The notes under the pieces were generated by a model, which was given only the letters and a program-made list of their open reading frames with translations, searched no databases and was not told the origin of the DNA. The translations under genes were made by a program, and so were the position numbers. Positions 1 through 7,804 of a DNA stretch of 64,000 nt are shown here, piece by piece; positions within the stretch are counted from its first letter, which is position 1; each line of letters begins with the position of its first letter. Source of the DNA: Leptospira sp. WS60.C2 (lineage in GTDB: Bacteria > Spirochaetota > Leptospiria > Leptospirales > Leptospiraceae); contig NZ_CP162133.1 of the NCBI RefSeq assembly GCF_040833955.1, forward strand, positions 3,293,501-3,357,500, in the 5' to 3' direction.

Positions 1-595
1 AACCTTTGGCATCGGTTGGTACAAGAAACATTGTCGTTTTGCGAAAACTACCGTTTACCTTTGCCATCACAATGAGATACTTGGCACCATTTGCCCCTGT
101 ACAATACCACTTGCGTCCATTGAGAATGTATTTATCCCCTTGTTTTTCTGCATTGGTTTGTAAAGACGTAGGATCAGATCCAGCACCTGGAGACGGTTCT
201 GTCATGGCAAATCCAGTGCGCAGTTCTCCTTTGATGAGAGGATGTAAGATGAGTTCTTTTTGTTTTTCCGTGGCGGCAAGGGATAACAAATGCATGTTTC
301 CTTCATCAGGAGCATCACAATTGAAAATATAAGGAGCAATCGGAGAACGGCCCAGTTCACTAAAAATGATACAAGTTCCGATCAAATCCAAACCCAACCC
401 ACCTTCTGATTTAGGAAGATGTGGTGTCCAAAAACCTGCCGCCTTTACTTTAGCGCGTGCTTGCTGGTTAATATCCTCTGGCATACGACCTTTTTCATAA
501 TCATAATGTTTTTCCAGAGGAATGATTTCTTCTGCAACAAAGGATTGGATGTTTTTACGAAGTATTTCTACTTCTTGGGGAATTTCAAAGTCCAT
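1..595 (-). CDS. Acyl-CoA dehydrogenase family protein (partial, C-terminus outside window)
   Basis: Reading the minus strand from an ATG at 595 gives 198 codons with no stop, so the gene runs off the left edge. The protein opens [15 protein letters not shown] and contains the acyl-CoA dehydrogenase signature [16 protein letters not shown] and, later, [15 protein letters not shown] followed by a beta-strand-rich middle domain. Family members are FAD enzymes that oxidise acyl-CoA to enoyl-CoA. The GAxYLIVMAK stretch is closer to the ACAD10/11-like branch than to short-chain enzymes, but substrate cannot be read. The catalytic base lies in the missing part. An M23 peptidase gene lies 46 bp upstream on the same strand. 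Confidence 0.88.
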   Translation of the reverse strand, partial: MDFEIPQEVEILRKNIQSFVAEEIIPLEKHYDYEKGRMPEDINQQARAKVKAAGFWTPHLPKSEGGLGLDLIGTCIIFSELGRSPIAPYIFNCDAPDEGNMHLLSLAATEKQKELILHPLIKGELRTGFAMTEPSPGAGSDPTSLQTNAEKQGDKYILNGRKWYCTGANGAKYLIVMAKVNGSFRKTTMFLVPTDAKG

Positions 596-641
596 TGAAT
601 CCAAGAAGTAACACAATCAAGATCGATCGTAAAATCTTTTT

Positions 642-1544
642 TTAATGTGAGTGGAAAATAGGCCTTTGTCTTTTAGAATTTCTTCTGATTTCAAAATGTA
701 AATGTGGACCGGTCGCTCTACCTGTTTGTCCCACTTCTCCAATTTTTTGTCCCTTTTTCACTTTCTCTCCTTGTTTGACAAAAAAGTTCAATAGGTGGCC
801 ATATCTTGTTTCATAACCCATACTGTGTTTGATAATGATCAAGTTACCATATCCACCTTGGGATCCAACAAAACTAACCTCTCCTTCCATGGAAGAAAAA
901 ACATCTGATCCTTGTTTGGCGGCCATATCCAATCCACCATGGAACGTTTCTTTTTTAGTGAAAGGATCCAAACGTTTTCCAAAATTTGAAGATATACGAA
1001 CGGTTGTTAATGGTAATTGAAATCCAAATCCATAAAAAAATGATTTTTCAGATTTTCCCATCGAAATTCCAGGTAAAAACCATTTCCCACGGTCGACATC
1101 ATATTGTAATTTATGGGAATCAATTTTATATTTCTCAGCCAGAGTCTGTTTTGTTTTTTCATCACCGGAAGTTTCTTCTGGATGAAACGTACCTCGCATA
1201 TTCGGAATTTCTAACACCATTCCAGGTGATAAATCATGCGGGGAACTTAGCTCGTTGACAGAGGATAAGGTTTCTAAATCCATACCGGTGCGTGCCATGA
1301 TTTTAAAGAAGTTATCTTCTTTTTGCACTTTGTATTCATAGTATTTGAGCGGGATTAGGATTTCTTTTTTGGAACCGGACTTAGAAATCCGAAGATTTTC
1401 TTTGATTTCGGAACGAAGATTTTTAAGAGATGGATTGGAGTATTCCAAATTGGCCAATGTGATGGGAGCCGAAACCAAATGAGAGACAACAGTAAAACTG
1501 ACCCAAATCACTGTCCATTTGAGAAAAAAGATGGTTTTAGACAT
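642..1544 (-). CDS. LysM / M23 (LytM-type) metallopeptidase
   Basis: 300-aa exported cell-wall protein. An N-terminal hydrophobic signal (about residues 4-28) is followed by a LysM peptidoglycan-binding domain (about 70-114, ending in the typical SPGMVLEIPN) and a C-terminal M23 domain (about 195-290). The zinc ligands are visible: H202 and D206 in FHGGLDMA and H283 in GPHLHFEIR, with the supporting H250 in RYGHL. Known members cut peptide cross-links or, when degenerate, activate amidases; here all residues are present, so it should be an active endopeptidase. It may share a transcript with the acyl-CoA dehydrogenase gene downstream. Confidence 0.92.
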   Translation of the reverse strand: MSKTIFFLKWTVIWVSFTVVSHLVSAPITLANLEYSNPSLKNLRSEIKENLRISKSGSKKEILIPLKYYEYKVQKEDNFFKIMARTGMDLETLSSVNELSSPHDLSPGMVLEIPNMRGTFHPEETSGDEKTKQTLAEKYKIDSHKLQYDVDRGKWFLPGISMGKSEKSFFYGFGFQLPLTTVRISSNFGKRLDPFTKKETFHGGLDMAAKQGSDVFSSMEGEVSFVGSQGGYGNLIIIKHSMGYETRYGHLLNFFVKQGEKVKKGQKIGEVGQTGRATGPHLHFEIRRNSKRQRPIFHSH

Positions 1545-1622
1545 AATCTTCTAAACTGATTATCGACCTTTTCGCAAAAAAACGATGACGATTCTTGCCG
1601 AAATTGAGGAACTGTAAGGCAG

Positions 1623-2522
1623 ATGCAGAATCGATTTTTTGAGATCTTTCGGCTCACCGCCTATTCTTTGGGTCTCGTTTATGTTTGTTCTTTTTTTTAT
1701 TCCGTTTTGTTTTTAGCCTTTGTGAACCATTCGGTTTTGAACCACCGGATTCCGGAGGAACAAGTTTTACCTCTCTATGAAGAGTATTCGGAGGGCAAAC
1801 TTGATTTTTCGGGTCTTTTAGATGAATACCAAAAGGTTGTCAATCCGATCAAAGATCAGTTCCAAAAGGAAATCACTGATAACCCAAACCTCGTTTTGGG
1901 TCAATTTTATGACATTGTGTTTTCTGAAAAACCCTACTACTTGTTAGGCCATTCCATTCCTTGGTTTTTATGTTATGTGGGACTTGGATACTTATTATAT
2001 AAAAAAGTATTACAAATTCCCGTAACCAACTTGCAGGATGAGTTATCGATACCCACATTACTTCGCGGTATCACAAATGGATTCATTTGTTTTTTCGTCG
2101 TAGTGGTCTTTGGAGTGATTCTCGAAAAATTGTCGGTTCCACTGGAGTCAGGTGTATTCGCTAAAAAATTATATGAATCCATTCATGGAAATGGTTATCT
2201 CCTTGCGTGGGGCATTTATGTTGTGGGAATCATTACGGGTATCCTTGAGGAAATCTTTTTTAGAGGATTTTTGCTTAAAGCTTTTATCGATAAAAATCTA
2301 ACACAAGAAGGGCTTCTCATCGTTTCACTTCTATTTGGTTGGCTTCATTACGGCGAAGGAACATCGATAGCAATTCCATTCATTATATGTGGTGTTGGAA
2401 TGTTTTTTGGATACCTTTATATCAAAACAGGAAATCTTTGGATTGCTATGGCTTGTCATGCTACCTATAACTCATTAGGTTTAATTAATGCTTATCTTCA
2501 ATTACCAGTGGTTCAGTCATGA
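1623..2522 (+). CDS. CPBP family intramembrane metalloprotease (CAAX protease-like)
   Basis: 299-aa polytopic membrane protein. The C-terminal third carries the CPBP/Abi motifs: E209-E210 with R214 in LEEIFFRG (motif 1), H242 in GWLHYG (motif 2), and H279/N283 in ACHATYNS (motif 3). The first ~140 residues form two membrane segments separated by a charged extracytoplasmic-looking stretch, not part of the core family. The family contains type II CAAX prenyl proteases and bacteriocin self-immunity proteins; the bacterial substrate is unknown. The stop codon overlaps the next start (ATGA at 2519-2522), so the two genes are translationally coupled. Confidence 0.88.
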   Translation: MQNRFFEIFRLTAYSLGLVYVCSFFYSVLFLAFVNHSVLNHRIPEEQVLPLYEEYSEGKLDFSGLLDEYQKVVNPIKDQFQKEITDNPNLVLGQFYDIVFSEKPYYLLGHSIPWFLCYVGLGYLLYKKVLQIPVTNLQDELSIPTLLRGITNGFICFFVVVVFGVILEKLSVPLESGVFAKKLYESIHGNGYLLAWGIYVVGIITGILEEIFFRGFLLKAFIDKNLTQEGLLIVSLLFGWLHYGEGTSIAIPFIICGVGMFFGYLYIKTGNLWIAMACHATYNSLGLINAYLQLPVVQS

Positions 2523-3280
2523 AATTTTATAGAGAAGGAATCAAAACATTCTTCATCCATTTTTTATTTCTTTTGGTAACAATTTGTTTTGTTCCGAATC
2601 CTATTTTTGCTGGCGAAACAGTGGAAGTTCTAGGTGGACCAGAAGATGTAAATATTCGTCTTTTGGCTCTCCTAAATAAGTTAGATCCTGATTTTTATGC
2701 AGATGAAAAAACACAAGGGTTTGTCTATCGATACAGAAACAGATGGAGTAACCCGTATGATTTTAATATCTATGTCGGAAAAGTTGGTAAAACATCACCT
2801 GATTCTATCATTCGTATCGAGTCTCCAAGAAGAGGACAAGAGAAAATGTGGAAACAAATCATGGAGCAAGAATTAACCCAAAAAGCTCCTCATGAATCAG
2901 CTGTGCCATTATCTGAGAAATATCATATTGTTTCACAAGGTTTAAATTTAATCACACCTATGGCATCCGTTGGATACAACTCTTGGAATTCTCCACTATT
3001 TACCAATCGAGATACATTCGTCAGTATGAGTATTTACTTTTTATGTGATTTGATTTTGGTAGGTGGTGCCTATTTGTATGCTCAGGAAAATTTGCCTAAA
3101 AAGAATATATACGACAACTTACTCAATGTTAAGGGACCTGGAAGTGTATGGGAATCACCAAATGCGGTAGGAATTTTTGCAGCTTTAGCGGTGAGTCGAG
3201 CTGTTCGTGCATTTGATGCTTGGGAAGATACCGCTGCACATAACAAAACAGCTCAGTTTGGATGGTCTTTTAAATTTTAA
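2519..3280 (+). CDS. Hypothetical exported protein coupled to CPBP protease
   Basis: 253 aa, not recognised. It begins with a signal peptide (about residues 10-31, cut near IFAGE). The mature part is mixed and polar, with one hydrophobic stretch near residue 170 and a second around 215. The protein ends in QFGWSFKF; a terminal aromatic residue is usual for outer-membrane beta-barrel proteins, but that alone is weak. The start overlaps the CPBP stop by 4 nt. Coupling suggests a related envelope role, perhaps as a partner or substrate of the protease; this is inference. Confidence 0.7.
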   Translation: MKFYREGIKTFFIHFLFLLVTICFVPNPIFAGETVEVLGGPEDVNIRLLALLNKLDPDFYADEKTQGFVYRYRNRWSNPYDFNIYVGKVGKTSPDSIIRIESPRRGQEKMWKQIMEQELTQKAPHESAVPLSEKYHIVSQGLNLITPMASVGYNSWNSPLFTNRDTFVSMSIYFLCDLILVGGAYLYAQENLPKKNIYDNLLNVKGPGSVWESPNAVGIFAALAVSRAVRAFDAWEDTAAHNKTAQFGWSFKF

Positions 3281-3294
3281 CTTTGATACTCGAT

Positions 3295-3630
3295 TTATGA
3301 TTTAAAAAGGTCACGTGCGGCATCCGAAGCACTTGATCTTTCAAAATCTTCTCTTTCAATCAAAGTCAGCTCTAATCCTTCCTTCTCAATTCTACTTAAG
3401 ATCTTTCCTATATCTGCCACCTTACTCAATTTAGTTGCTAAATATTTGAAAGTAATACCACAATCCGGACATTTTTTGTCTTTCAAATAATTGAGACCCA
3501 GTTTTTTACAATTCCCACAAGTTCCATAAAGATCATCGATATAGAGTAATTGTTTTTTTATTTCATCTACATTGAGTTGTCGCCAAACTCTTACAAATTT
3601 AGTATTCTTTCCAGATGCGTCTGCAGTCAT
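3295..3630 (-). CDS. Small zinc-ribbon protein, unknown function
   Basis: 111 aa from ATG at 3630; the open frame extends to a TTG at 3672 but that would overlap the divergent DUF423 gene start. The centre holds CGNCKKLGLNYLKDKKCPDC, two CxxC pairs that should bind zinc in a rubredoxin-like ribbon. The C-terminal part is charged and helical (ADIGKILSRIEKEG). No catalytic motif is visible; such small ribbon proteins often bind nucleic acid or another protein. It converges on the exported-protein gene with 14 bp between stops and lies 21 bp from the divergent DUF423 gene. Confidence 0.65.
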   Translation of the reverse strand: MTADASGKNTKFVRVWRQLNVDEIKKQLLYIDDLYGTCGNCKKLGLNYLKDKKCPDCGITFKYLATKLSKVADIGKILSRIEKEGLELTLIEREDFERSSASDAARDLFKS

Positions 3631-3651
3631 AGGCAATAGGAAGTATCGAAT

Positions 3652-4080
3652 ATGAAACTTGTCAAGAAGCAATCCAAATTAGTCATGATCTTACTCATTT
3701 GTTTGTCTGGATTTTTGGCTGTTGCGATCGGAGCGTTTGGTGCCCATGGCTTAAAGAACGTGATCTCTCCTGAACTTTTGGTCGTATTTGAAACGGGTAA
3801 TAAGTATCACTTTTATCATAGTTTAGCGGCTCTACTTACATTCATTTTGCTTGTATTTACAGAAACAAATGATAGTTTATCGCAAACACAAAAGTATCTT
3901 AAGATCTCTGTTTGGATGTTTTTAATAGGAATTTTGATCTTTTCCTTTAGTTTGTATACGCTTGCGATTACTGGAATTAAAATCTTAGGTGCCATCACTC
4001 CTTTTGGAGGTGTGAGTTTTTTAATTGGATGGCTGTTTCTAGGACTTGGTATGTATCATTTCTTTGTTCCGAAGAAATAA
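3652..4080 (+). CDS. DUF423 family membrane protein
   Basis: 142-aa inner-membrane protein with about four hydrophobic helices. The diagnostic AIGAFGAHGLKN motif is near residue 26, followed by GNKYHFYHSLAALL and the last-helix GGVSFLIGWLFLGLG, all typical of DUF423 (YgdD/TMEM256-like). Function of the family is unknown. An AGGAAG ribosome-binding site lies about 9 nt before the ATG. The 3' end overlaps the convergent 4056-4382 gene by 25 bp. Confidence 0.88.
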   Translation: MKLVKKQSKLVMILLICLSGFLAVAIGAFGAHGLKNVISPELLVVFETGNKYHFYHSLAALLTFILLVFTETNDSLSQTQKYLKISVWMFLIGILIFSFSLYTLAITGIKILGAITPFGGVSFLIGWLFLGLGMYHFFVPKK

Positions 4081-4382
4081 TGACCCTGTTTGCTAATTAA
4101 ATTTCTCGAAATAAGGCCGTCCGCGATGAGGAGGAGTCCTTCTGCGGCGGCTTTTTTCGATTCTTCCGAGCTATCTTTTTGCAGCGCCATTAACTCATGT
4201 ACATACTTTCTACGTTGAACATCTAGAACACCTAACATCGAACCAGCAATCTTTTCATCCATTTGCAAAAATGCTAGGGCAAGAGTTTGTGGAGGAGTTT
4301 CATTACACAAATAAAACAATGCTAAATTATCAAAATAGGAAAGTTGGCTGAGCTTTTCTAATACTTGTTCTGATCCTGACAT
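4056..4382 (-). CDS. Short FliG-like domain protein
   Basis: 108 aa. The stretch FYLCNETPPQTLALAFLQMDEKIAGSML (read in parts, about residues 23-50) resembles the FliG repeat (…E.PQTIALIL..L…KAA.VL..L) that builds the flagellar motor switch, here as a single standalone domain. It lacks the charged FliG C-terminal torque domain, so it is not a replacement for FliG. Downstream helices (SEESKKAAAEGLLLIADGLI) look like the packing helix of the same fold. It sits just upstream of nothing flagellar; the neighbouring M32 peptidase gene ends 20 bp before its start region. Homology is by eye and only moderately secure. Confidence 0.6.
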   Translation of the reverse strand: MSGSEQVLEKLSQLSYFDNLALFYLCNETPPQTLALAFLQMDEKIAGSMLGVLDVQRRKYVHELMALQKDSSEESKKAAAEGLLLIADGLISRNLISKQGHYFFGTKK

Positions 4383-4401
4383 ATTGATTCCTTTTCTTCC
4401 G

Positions 4402-5913
4402 TTAATTTAAAATTGAGACTTCTTTGACTTTGTCTTCTAAATAGGAGATGAGATACTTTGCATTGGCTGGCTCTCCAGTGGCTTCCAGAACTAAATTCTC
4501 AATGCTAACTATTTTTCCTTTGGAATGGATGTTTTTTCGTAACCATGATAACAAATCCGAGAAATCTCCCTTCGCAGAAAATTTGTTATGCGAATCAGGA
4601 TATTCTTCTTTAAACTTCCGGAAAAATTGTGCGCCGAAAATGTTACCCAACGTATATGTTGGAAAATATCCAAATGCACCCATAGGCCAATGGATATCTT
4701 GTAAAACACCTTCTGCATCATTCTCGATGGTCAATCCGAAACTTTCCTTCATTTTTGAATTCCAAATTTCCGGTAAATCTTTCACCTTAATTTTGCCATT
4801 GATTAAATCTCGTTCAATTTCAAATCGCAAAATAATATGAAGGTTGTATGTGACCTGGTCTGCTTCGACACGAATTTTTGTTTTTTCAGTGCTATTGATG
4901 TATTTGTACAATCTCTTAAATGGTAGTTCTGATTCCGAGATTTCAAAGTCATTCAAGAGGATTGGATACATAAATTCCCAGAATGGCAAAGATCTTCCCA
5001 CTTGATTTTCCCACAAACGACTTTGCGATTCATGAATGCCCAAACTTAGGTATTCAGTTAAAGGATTTGGCCAATCAGGCATTTGGGATAATCCTGATTC
5101 ATATAACGAGTGCCCTGTCTCATGTAACACTCCAAAGATGGAAGATAAGGGATCTGACTCCGAATATCTGGTCGTAATTCTTTTATCTCCTTTGCCTAAA
5201 CTTGTAGAGAAAGGATGGTTACTTGTATCTAAACGTGATTCTTTAGAAGTAAGACCGAGAATAGAAGGTAGACGATTACAAAATTTTGTTTGTTTTTCGA
5301 CTGAAATTGCCTTGGGGAATGGGTTTTCAAATTTTGGAGCACTTGCAACAATTGGAATTAACGATTTTTTTAAGTCTGAAAATAGACTTTGGATTTGGTT
5401 CGCTTTGGCATCTTTTTCATAATGATCTAACAATGCATCATATGGCTCTGTCGTATAACCAAAGTAATCTGCTTGTTTTTTTGATAGATTGACTAACTCT
5501 TCTAACCTATTTGAAAACAATTTAAAGTTTTTTTCTTTTTTTGCTTCTGCCCACTCTGCATGTGCCAAGTTTGTGAGTTTTGCGAATTCTGCGACAAACT
5601 CAGAAGGCAACTTATCAGCTTTTTCTTTTTCTTCCATTAAGATTTCTAGCTCACGATTCCAAAGGACTCGTTCTGGTTCGGGCAACTCTTGAATGGAATG
5701 TTTTGCATCTTGAATTTGTTTCAGAAAGGATTTGTCCGTCATCCATTCATGTGTGAGTTCAGCCACTGCAGCAATTTGACTAGATCGATATTCACGACCC
5801 TCTTCTGGCATCATCACTTCCGAATCCCAATGGAGAACAGAGGAAATGTCTTGGAAAAGTTTGATTTTCCGGTATTGTTTGCGGTAGTTTTGGATCGGTT
5901 GAGGCAGGGCCAT
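4402..5913 (-). CDS. M32 family metallocarboxypeptidase
   Basis: 503-aa cytoplasmic zinc carboxypeptidase of the thermostable carboxypeptidase 1 family (usual length ~500). The family motifs are present: DTSNHPF (about 229-235), the HExxH site HETGH (H264, E265, H268), and IHESQSRLWEN with the third metal ligand E295. The enzymes remove C-terminal residues from peptides. The frame is open to a GTG at 5937, but that codon overlaps the only good Shine-Dalgarno (GGGAGG, 5928-5933), so the ATG at 5913 is preferred even though the spacing (14 nt) is long. No signal peptide. Confidence 0.93.
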   Translation of the reverse strand: MALPQPIQNYRKQYRKIKLFQDISSVLHWDSEVMMPEEGREYRSSQIAAVAELTHEWMTDKSFLKQIQDAKHSIQELPEPERVLWNRELEILMEEKEKADKLPSEFVAEFAKLTNLAHAEWAEAKKEKNFKLFSNRLEELVNLSKKQADYFGYTTEPYDALLDHYEKDAKANQIQSLFSDLKKSLIPIVASAPKFENPFPKAISVEKQTKFCNRLPSILGLTSKESRLDTSNHPFSTSLGKGDKRITTRYSESDPLSSIFGVLHETGHSLYESGLSQMPDWPNPLTEYLSLGIHESQSRLWENQVGRSLPFWEFMYPILLNDFEISESELPFKRLYKYINSTEKTKIRVEADQVTYNLHIILRFEIERDLINGKIKVKDLPEIWNSKMKESFGLTIENDAEGVLQDIHWPMGAFGYFPTYTLGNIFGAQFFRKFKEEYPDSHNKFSAKGDFSDLLSWLRKNIHSKGKIVSIENLVLEATGEPANAKYLISYLEDKVKEVSILN

Positions 5914-5956
5914 AGACTCATTTTCTGCCTCCCTCACATTCTGGAACCAAAAATCA

Positions 5957-5987
5957 TTGACCCTTAACCCTCAGCCAAAACTATGTA
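5957..5987 (+). promoter_or_regulatory. Possible sigma-70 promoter for tRNA-Gly
   Basis: TTGACC (5957-5962) and TATGTA (5982-5987) lie upstream of the tRNA; the -10 ends 8 nt before the mature 5' end. The spacer is 19 bp, longer than the ideal 17, so the call is tentative. Confidence 0.4.
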
Positions 5988-5995
5988 TTTACGTC

Positions 5996-6066
5996 GCGGG
6001 TGTGGTGTAACGGTAGCACAGCAGCCTTCCAAGCTTCTGGCGAGGGTTCGAGTCCCTTCGCCCGCA
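5996..6066 (+). tRNA. tRNA-Gly (anticodon TCC)
   Basis: A 71-nt cloverleaf can be folded by eye. The 7-bp acceptor stem pairs 5996-6002 (GCGGGTG) with 6059-6065 (CGCCCGC), with one G-U pair. The D arm is the short form containing GTAACGGTAGCA. The anticodon loop reads CTTCCAA, giving TCC, which decodes GGA/GGG. The T arm is GAGGGTTCGAGTCCCTT with the canonical GTTCGA. The discriminator base is A and CCA is not encoded. Confidence 0.95.
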
Positions 6067-6253
6067 TGACAGTCCTTTTCAAAATCCAATCACAATCATC
6101 AAATCATTTGACTCGAACAGTGGCGCGAGCTGGAACATGAGTGACCCATAGGGAACGAATGTTTCAGAAAGAAAGCCACGATGGCTTTCGACGAGCGACG
6201 CCGTGCCTCGAAGCGCAGTGAGGACACGAAGTCCGAACAGCGGAGAGGGCTTT

Positions 6254-6266
6254 GTCCCTTCGCCCG
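6254..6266 (+). repeat. 13-nt direct repeat of tRNA-Gly 3' end
   Basis: GTCCCTTCGCCCG here is identical to 6052-6064 inside the T arm/acceptor stem of tRNA-Gly, about 200 bp upstream, and is preceded by a similar GAGGG stretch. A short copy of a tRNA 3' end downstream of the tRNA is what integration of an element at the tRNA would leave, but no integrase remains between the copies. Confidence 0.5.
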
Positions 6267-6289
6267 GAGTGGTACAGATTGGATATCTG

Positions 6290-6351
6290 TATCCCCGCCC
6301 GATTTAGGGAGGGGAACTAGACCCGCCACCCAATACGTCCTCTCTATCACA
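6290..6351. repeat. 62-bp dispersed intergenic repeat, copy 1
   Basis: Matches 34088-34149 at 58 of 62 positions, by direct comparison. The first part is a hairpin with arms ccccgccc (6293-6300) and gggagggg (6307-6314) around a 6-nt loop; the second part, ending cgtcctctctatcaca, is invariant between the two copies. Both copies sit between converging transcription units. Nature unknown: a REP/MITE-like element is the simplest idea. Confidence 0.8.
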
Positions 6352-6469
6352 CAAACTCCAAAAACAATACTAGAATCGGATCCTACCAAAATTTTGTTCT
6401 AATAAGTTCATAGTTAGAAAGAAAACATAACTAGGGAGGAATCGATCTTGGCTGGGTAGAATCAAATTT

Positions 6470-6562
6470 TGCGCCAGGGATCTGGAGGGCATGGTCCGAA
6501 GAGGCAATTTGCCTCTGAGGACGGGAGCGAACGCGGACCCCGAAGGAGCCCGCTCCTTTTTT
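6470..6562 (+). other. Structured GC-rich block ending in terminator-like hairpin
   Basis: Contains nested inverted repeats: GGTCCG (6493-6498) with CGGACC (6534-6539), enclosing the near-perfect hairpin AGAGGCAA-T-TTGCCTCT (6500-6516). GGAGCG (6524-6529) can instead pair with CGCTCC (6551-6556), which is followed by TTTTTT, a terminator-like end for plus-strand transcripts. It could be a small structured RNA, a terminator of the tRNA transcript, or another repeat family. The two pairings are partly exclusive, so the true structure is not settled. Confidence 0.4.
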
Positions 6563-6624
6563 AGAAACTAACTTACATTGAGGAAAGATTGGAGGCGCCC
6601 CAATAGGCTGATCCTTTCAATCTT

Positions 6625-7701
6625 TTAGGATGAAAATGGATAATCAGTGTATCCTTTTTCGCCTGGTGTGTATAAAGTTGTTTCATCGAAACTAGCTAGT
6701 GGAATGTTTTTTTGGAAGCGAGTTACGAGATCTGGGTTTGCTAAAAATGGTTTTCCAAACGCCACCAAATTAGCGTTACCTGCTTGAATGTCTTTTTCTG
6801 CTCGGATATTGTCATAGCCACCACTTAGGATTAGCGTTCCTTTGAAGTTTTGGCGAATGGCAGAAACAGTTTTTGGTTCGACTGTTGGTGCTCCCATTGA
6901 GGAGTGATCCACTAAATGAACATAAACGATTCCAAGATCATTCAATTTTTCAGCTAACAACGAATATTCTTCATGCGTTTCTGGAAAAGGAAACAAATCA
7001 TTAAACGCACCGTAAGGGGACAATCGAATACCTGTTTTATTTTTCCCAATTGCTTCACTGACAGCCTTCGCAACTTCTAATACAAAACGAATTCGGTTTT
7101 CAATGGAGCCACCATATTCATCCGTTCTTTGATTTGAAGATGGATGTAAAAATTGTTCTAATAAATATCCATTGGCGGCATGAAGTTCCACACCATCAAA
7201 GCCTGCTTCAATTGCATTTTTAGAAGCGTTGACAAATTCTTGGATTGTGGATTTGATTTCTTCTTTAGTCATCTCATGTGGAATAGGATGATCTAACATA
7301 CCTTCGCTGTCAGTCCACATCTTTCCTTTTGCAACAATGGCAGATGGTCCTAATACTTTTGCTGATTTTGGCAAATTGAGTTCGTGACCGATTCGTCCTG
7401 TATGCATCAATTGAACAAAGATTTTGCTACCTTTCTTGTGGACTTTTTCTGTTACTTTTTTCCATGCAATGGATTGTTCCTTAGAAAAAATACCAGGAAT
7501 TCTCGCATAACCAAGACCATTCGGAGAGGGCGATGTACCTTCTGTAATGATAAGGCCAGCTTCGGATCTCTGTTCATAATATGTTGCTACAATTTCACCT
7601 GGTACATTGGCGATCGATCTTGATCTTGTCATTGGTGCCATGACGACTCGATTTTTTAGTTCCAAATCACCTAATTTTGTTTTTTCGTATAGACCATTCA
7701 T
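6625..7701 (-). CDS. Old Yellow Enzyme family flavin alkene reductase
   Basis: 358-aa FMN oxidoreductase forming a TIM barrel. Family motifs are clear: N-terminal LKNRVVMAPMTRSR, the substrate/FMN pocket H174 and N177 in VELHAANGYLLEQFL, then DEYGGSIENR, and the C-terminal phosphate-binding FGKPFLANPDL. Such enzymes reduce the C=C bond of enones, and often nitro-esters or nitroaromatics, with NADPH. The start is ATG 7701 because the longer frame begins with a GTG at 7746 and residues before MNGLYEKTKL do not fit the family. It is not in an obvious operon; a nitroreductase lies elsewhere in the window. Confidence 0.93.
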   Translation of the reverse strand: MNGLYEKTKLGDLELKNRVVMAPMTRSRSIANVPGEIVATYYEQRSEAGLIITEGTSPSPNGLGYARIPGIFSKEQSIAWKKVTEKVHKKGSKIFVQLMHTGRIGHELNLPKSAKVLGPSAIVAKGKMWTDSEGMLDHPIPHEMTKEEIKSTIQEFVNASKNAIEAGFDGVELHAANGYLLEQFLHPSSNQRTDEYGGSIENRIRFVLEVAKAVSEAIGKNKTGIRLSPYGAFNDLFPFPETHEEYSLLAEKLNDLGIVYVHLVDHSSMGAPTVEPKTVSAIRQNFKGTLILSGGYDNIRAEKDIQAGNANLVAFGKPFLANPDLVTRFQKNIPLASFDETTLYTPGEKGYTDYPFSS

Positions 7702-7804
7702 ATATTCTACTTTTAATTCCTTATACGAGATAGACGTAGAGAACACTTAATTTGATCTAAAATAATTCAATATTAAACTATTTTTTTGATTTCTGTAAGG
7801 AAAT

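Larger units (their letters stand above)
6067..6624. other. Gene-free, GC-rich, hairpin-rich region after tRNA-Gly
   Basis: No convincing gene is present in these ~560 bp; short frames on both strands are made of the repeats themselves. Contents in order: a perfect hairpin GAAAGCCA-CGA-TGGCTTTC (6171-6189); a run of short GC-rich inverted repeats; a 13-nt exact copy of the tRNA-Gly 3' end (6254-6266); the 62-bp dispersed repeat (6290-6351); an AT-rich spacer; and a second structured block (6470-6562). The region lies between convergent transcription units (tRNA + and OYE -). Its base composition is clearly richer in G+C than the adjoining genes. Confidence 0.75.

Noticed and set aside
6099..6402. 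Open frames on both strands (96 aa minus, 73 aa plus) in the region after tRNA-Gly
   Set aside because: They are made of the GC-rich hairpins, the tRNA-end copy and the 62-bp repeat; no ribosome-binding site and no protein-like composition.
6461..6562. 4.5S/SRP RNA or RNase P RNA
   Set aside because: The GGTCCGAAG string is suggestive, but the conserved SRP loop (GGAAGGAAGCAGCC-like) and RNase P core motifs are absent.
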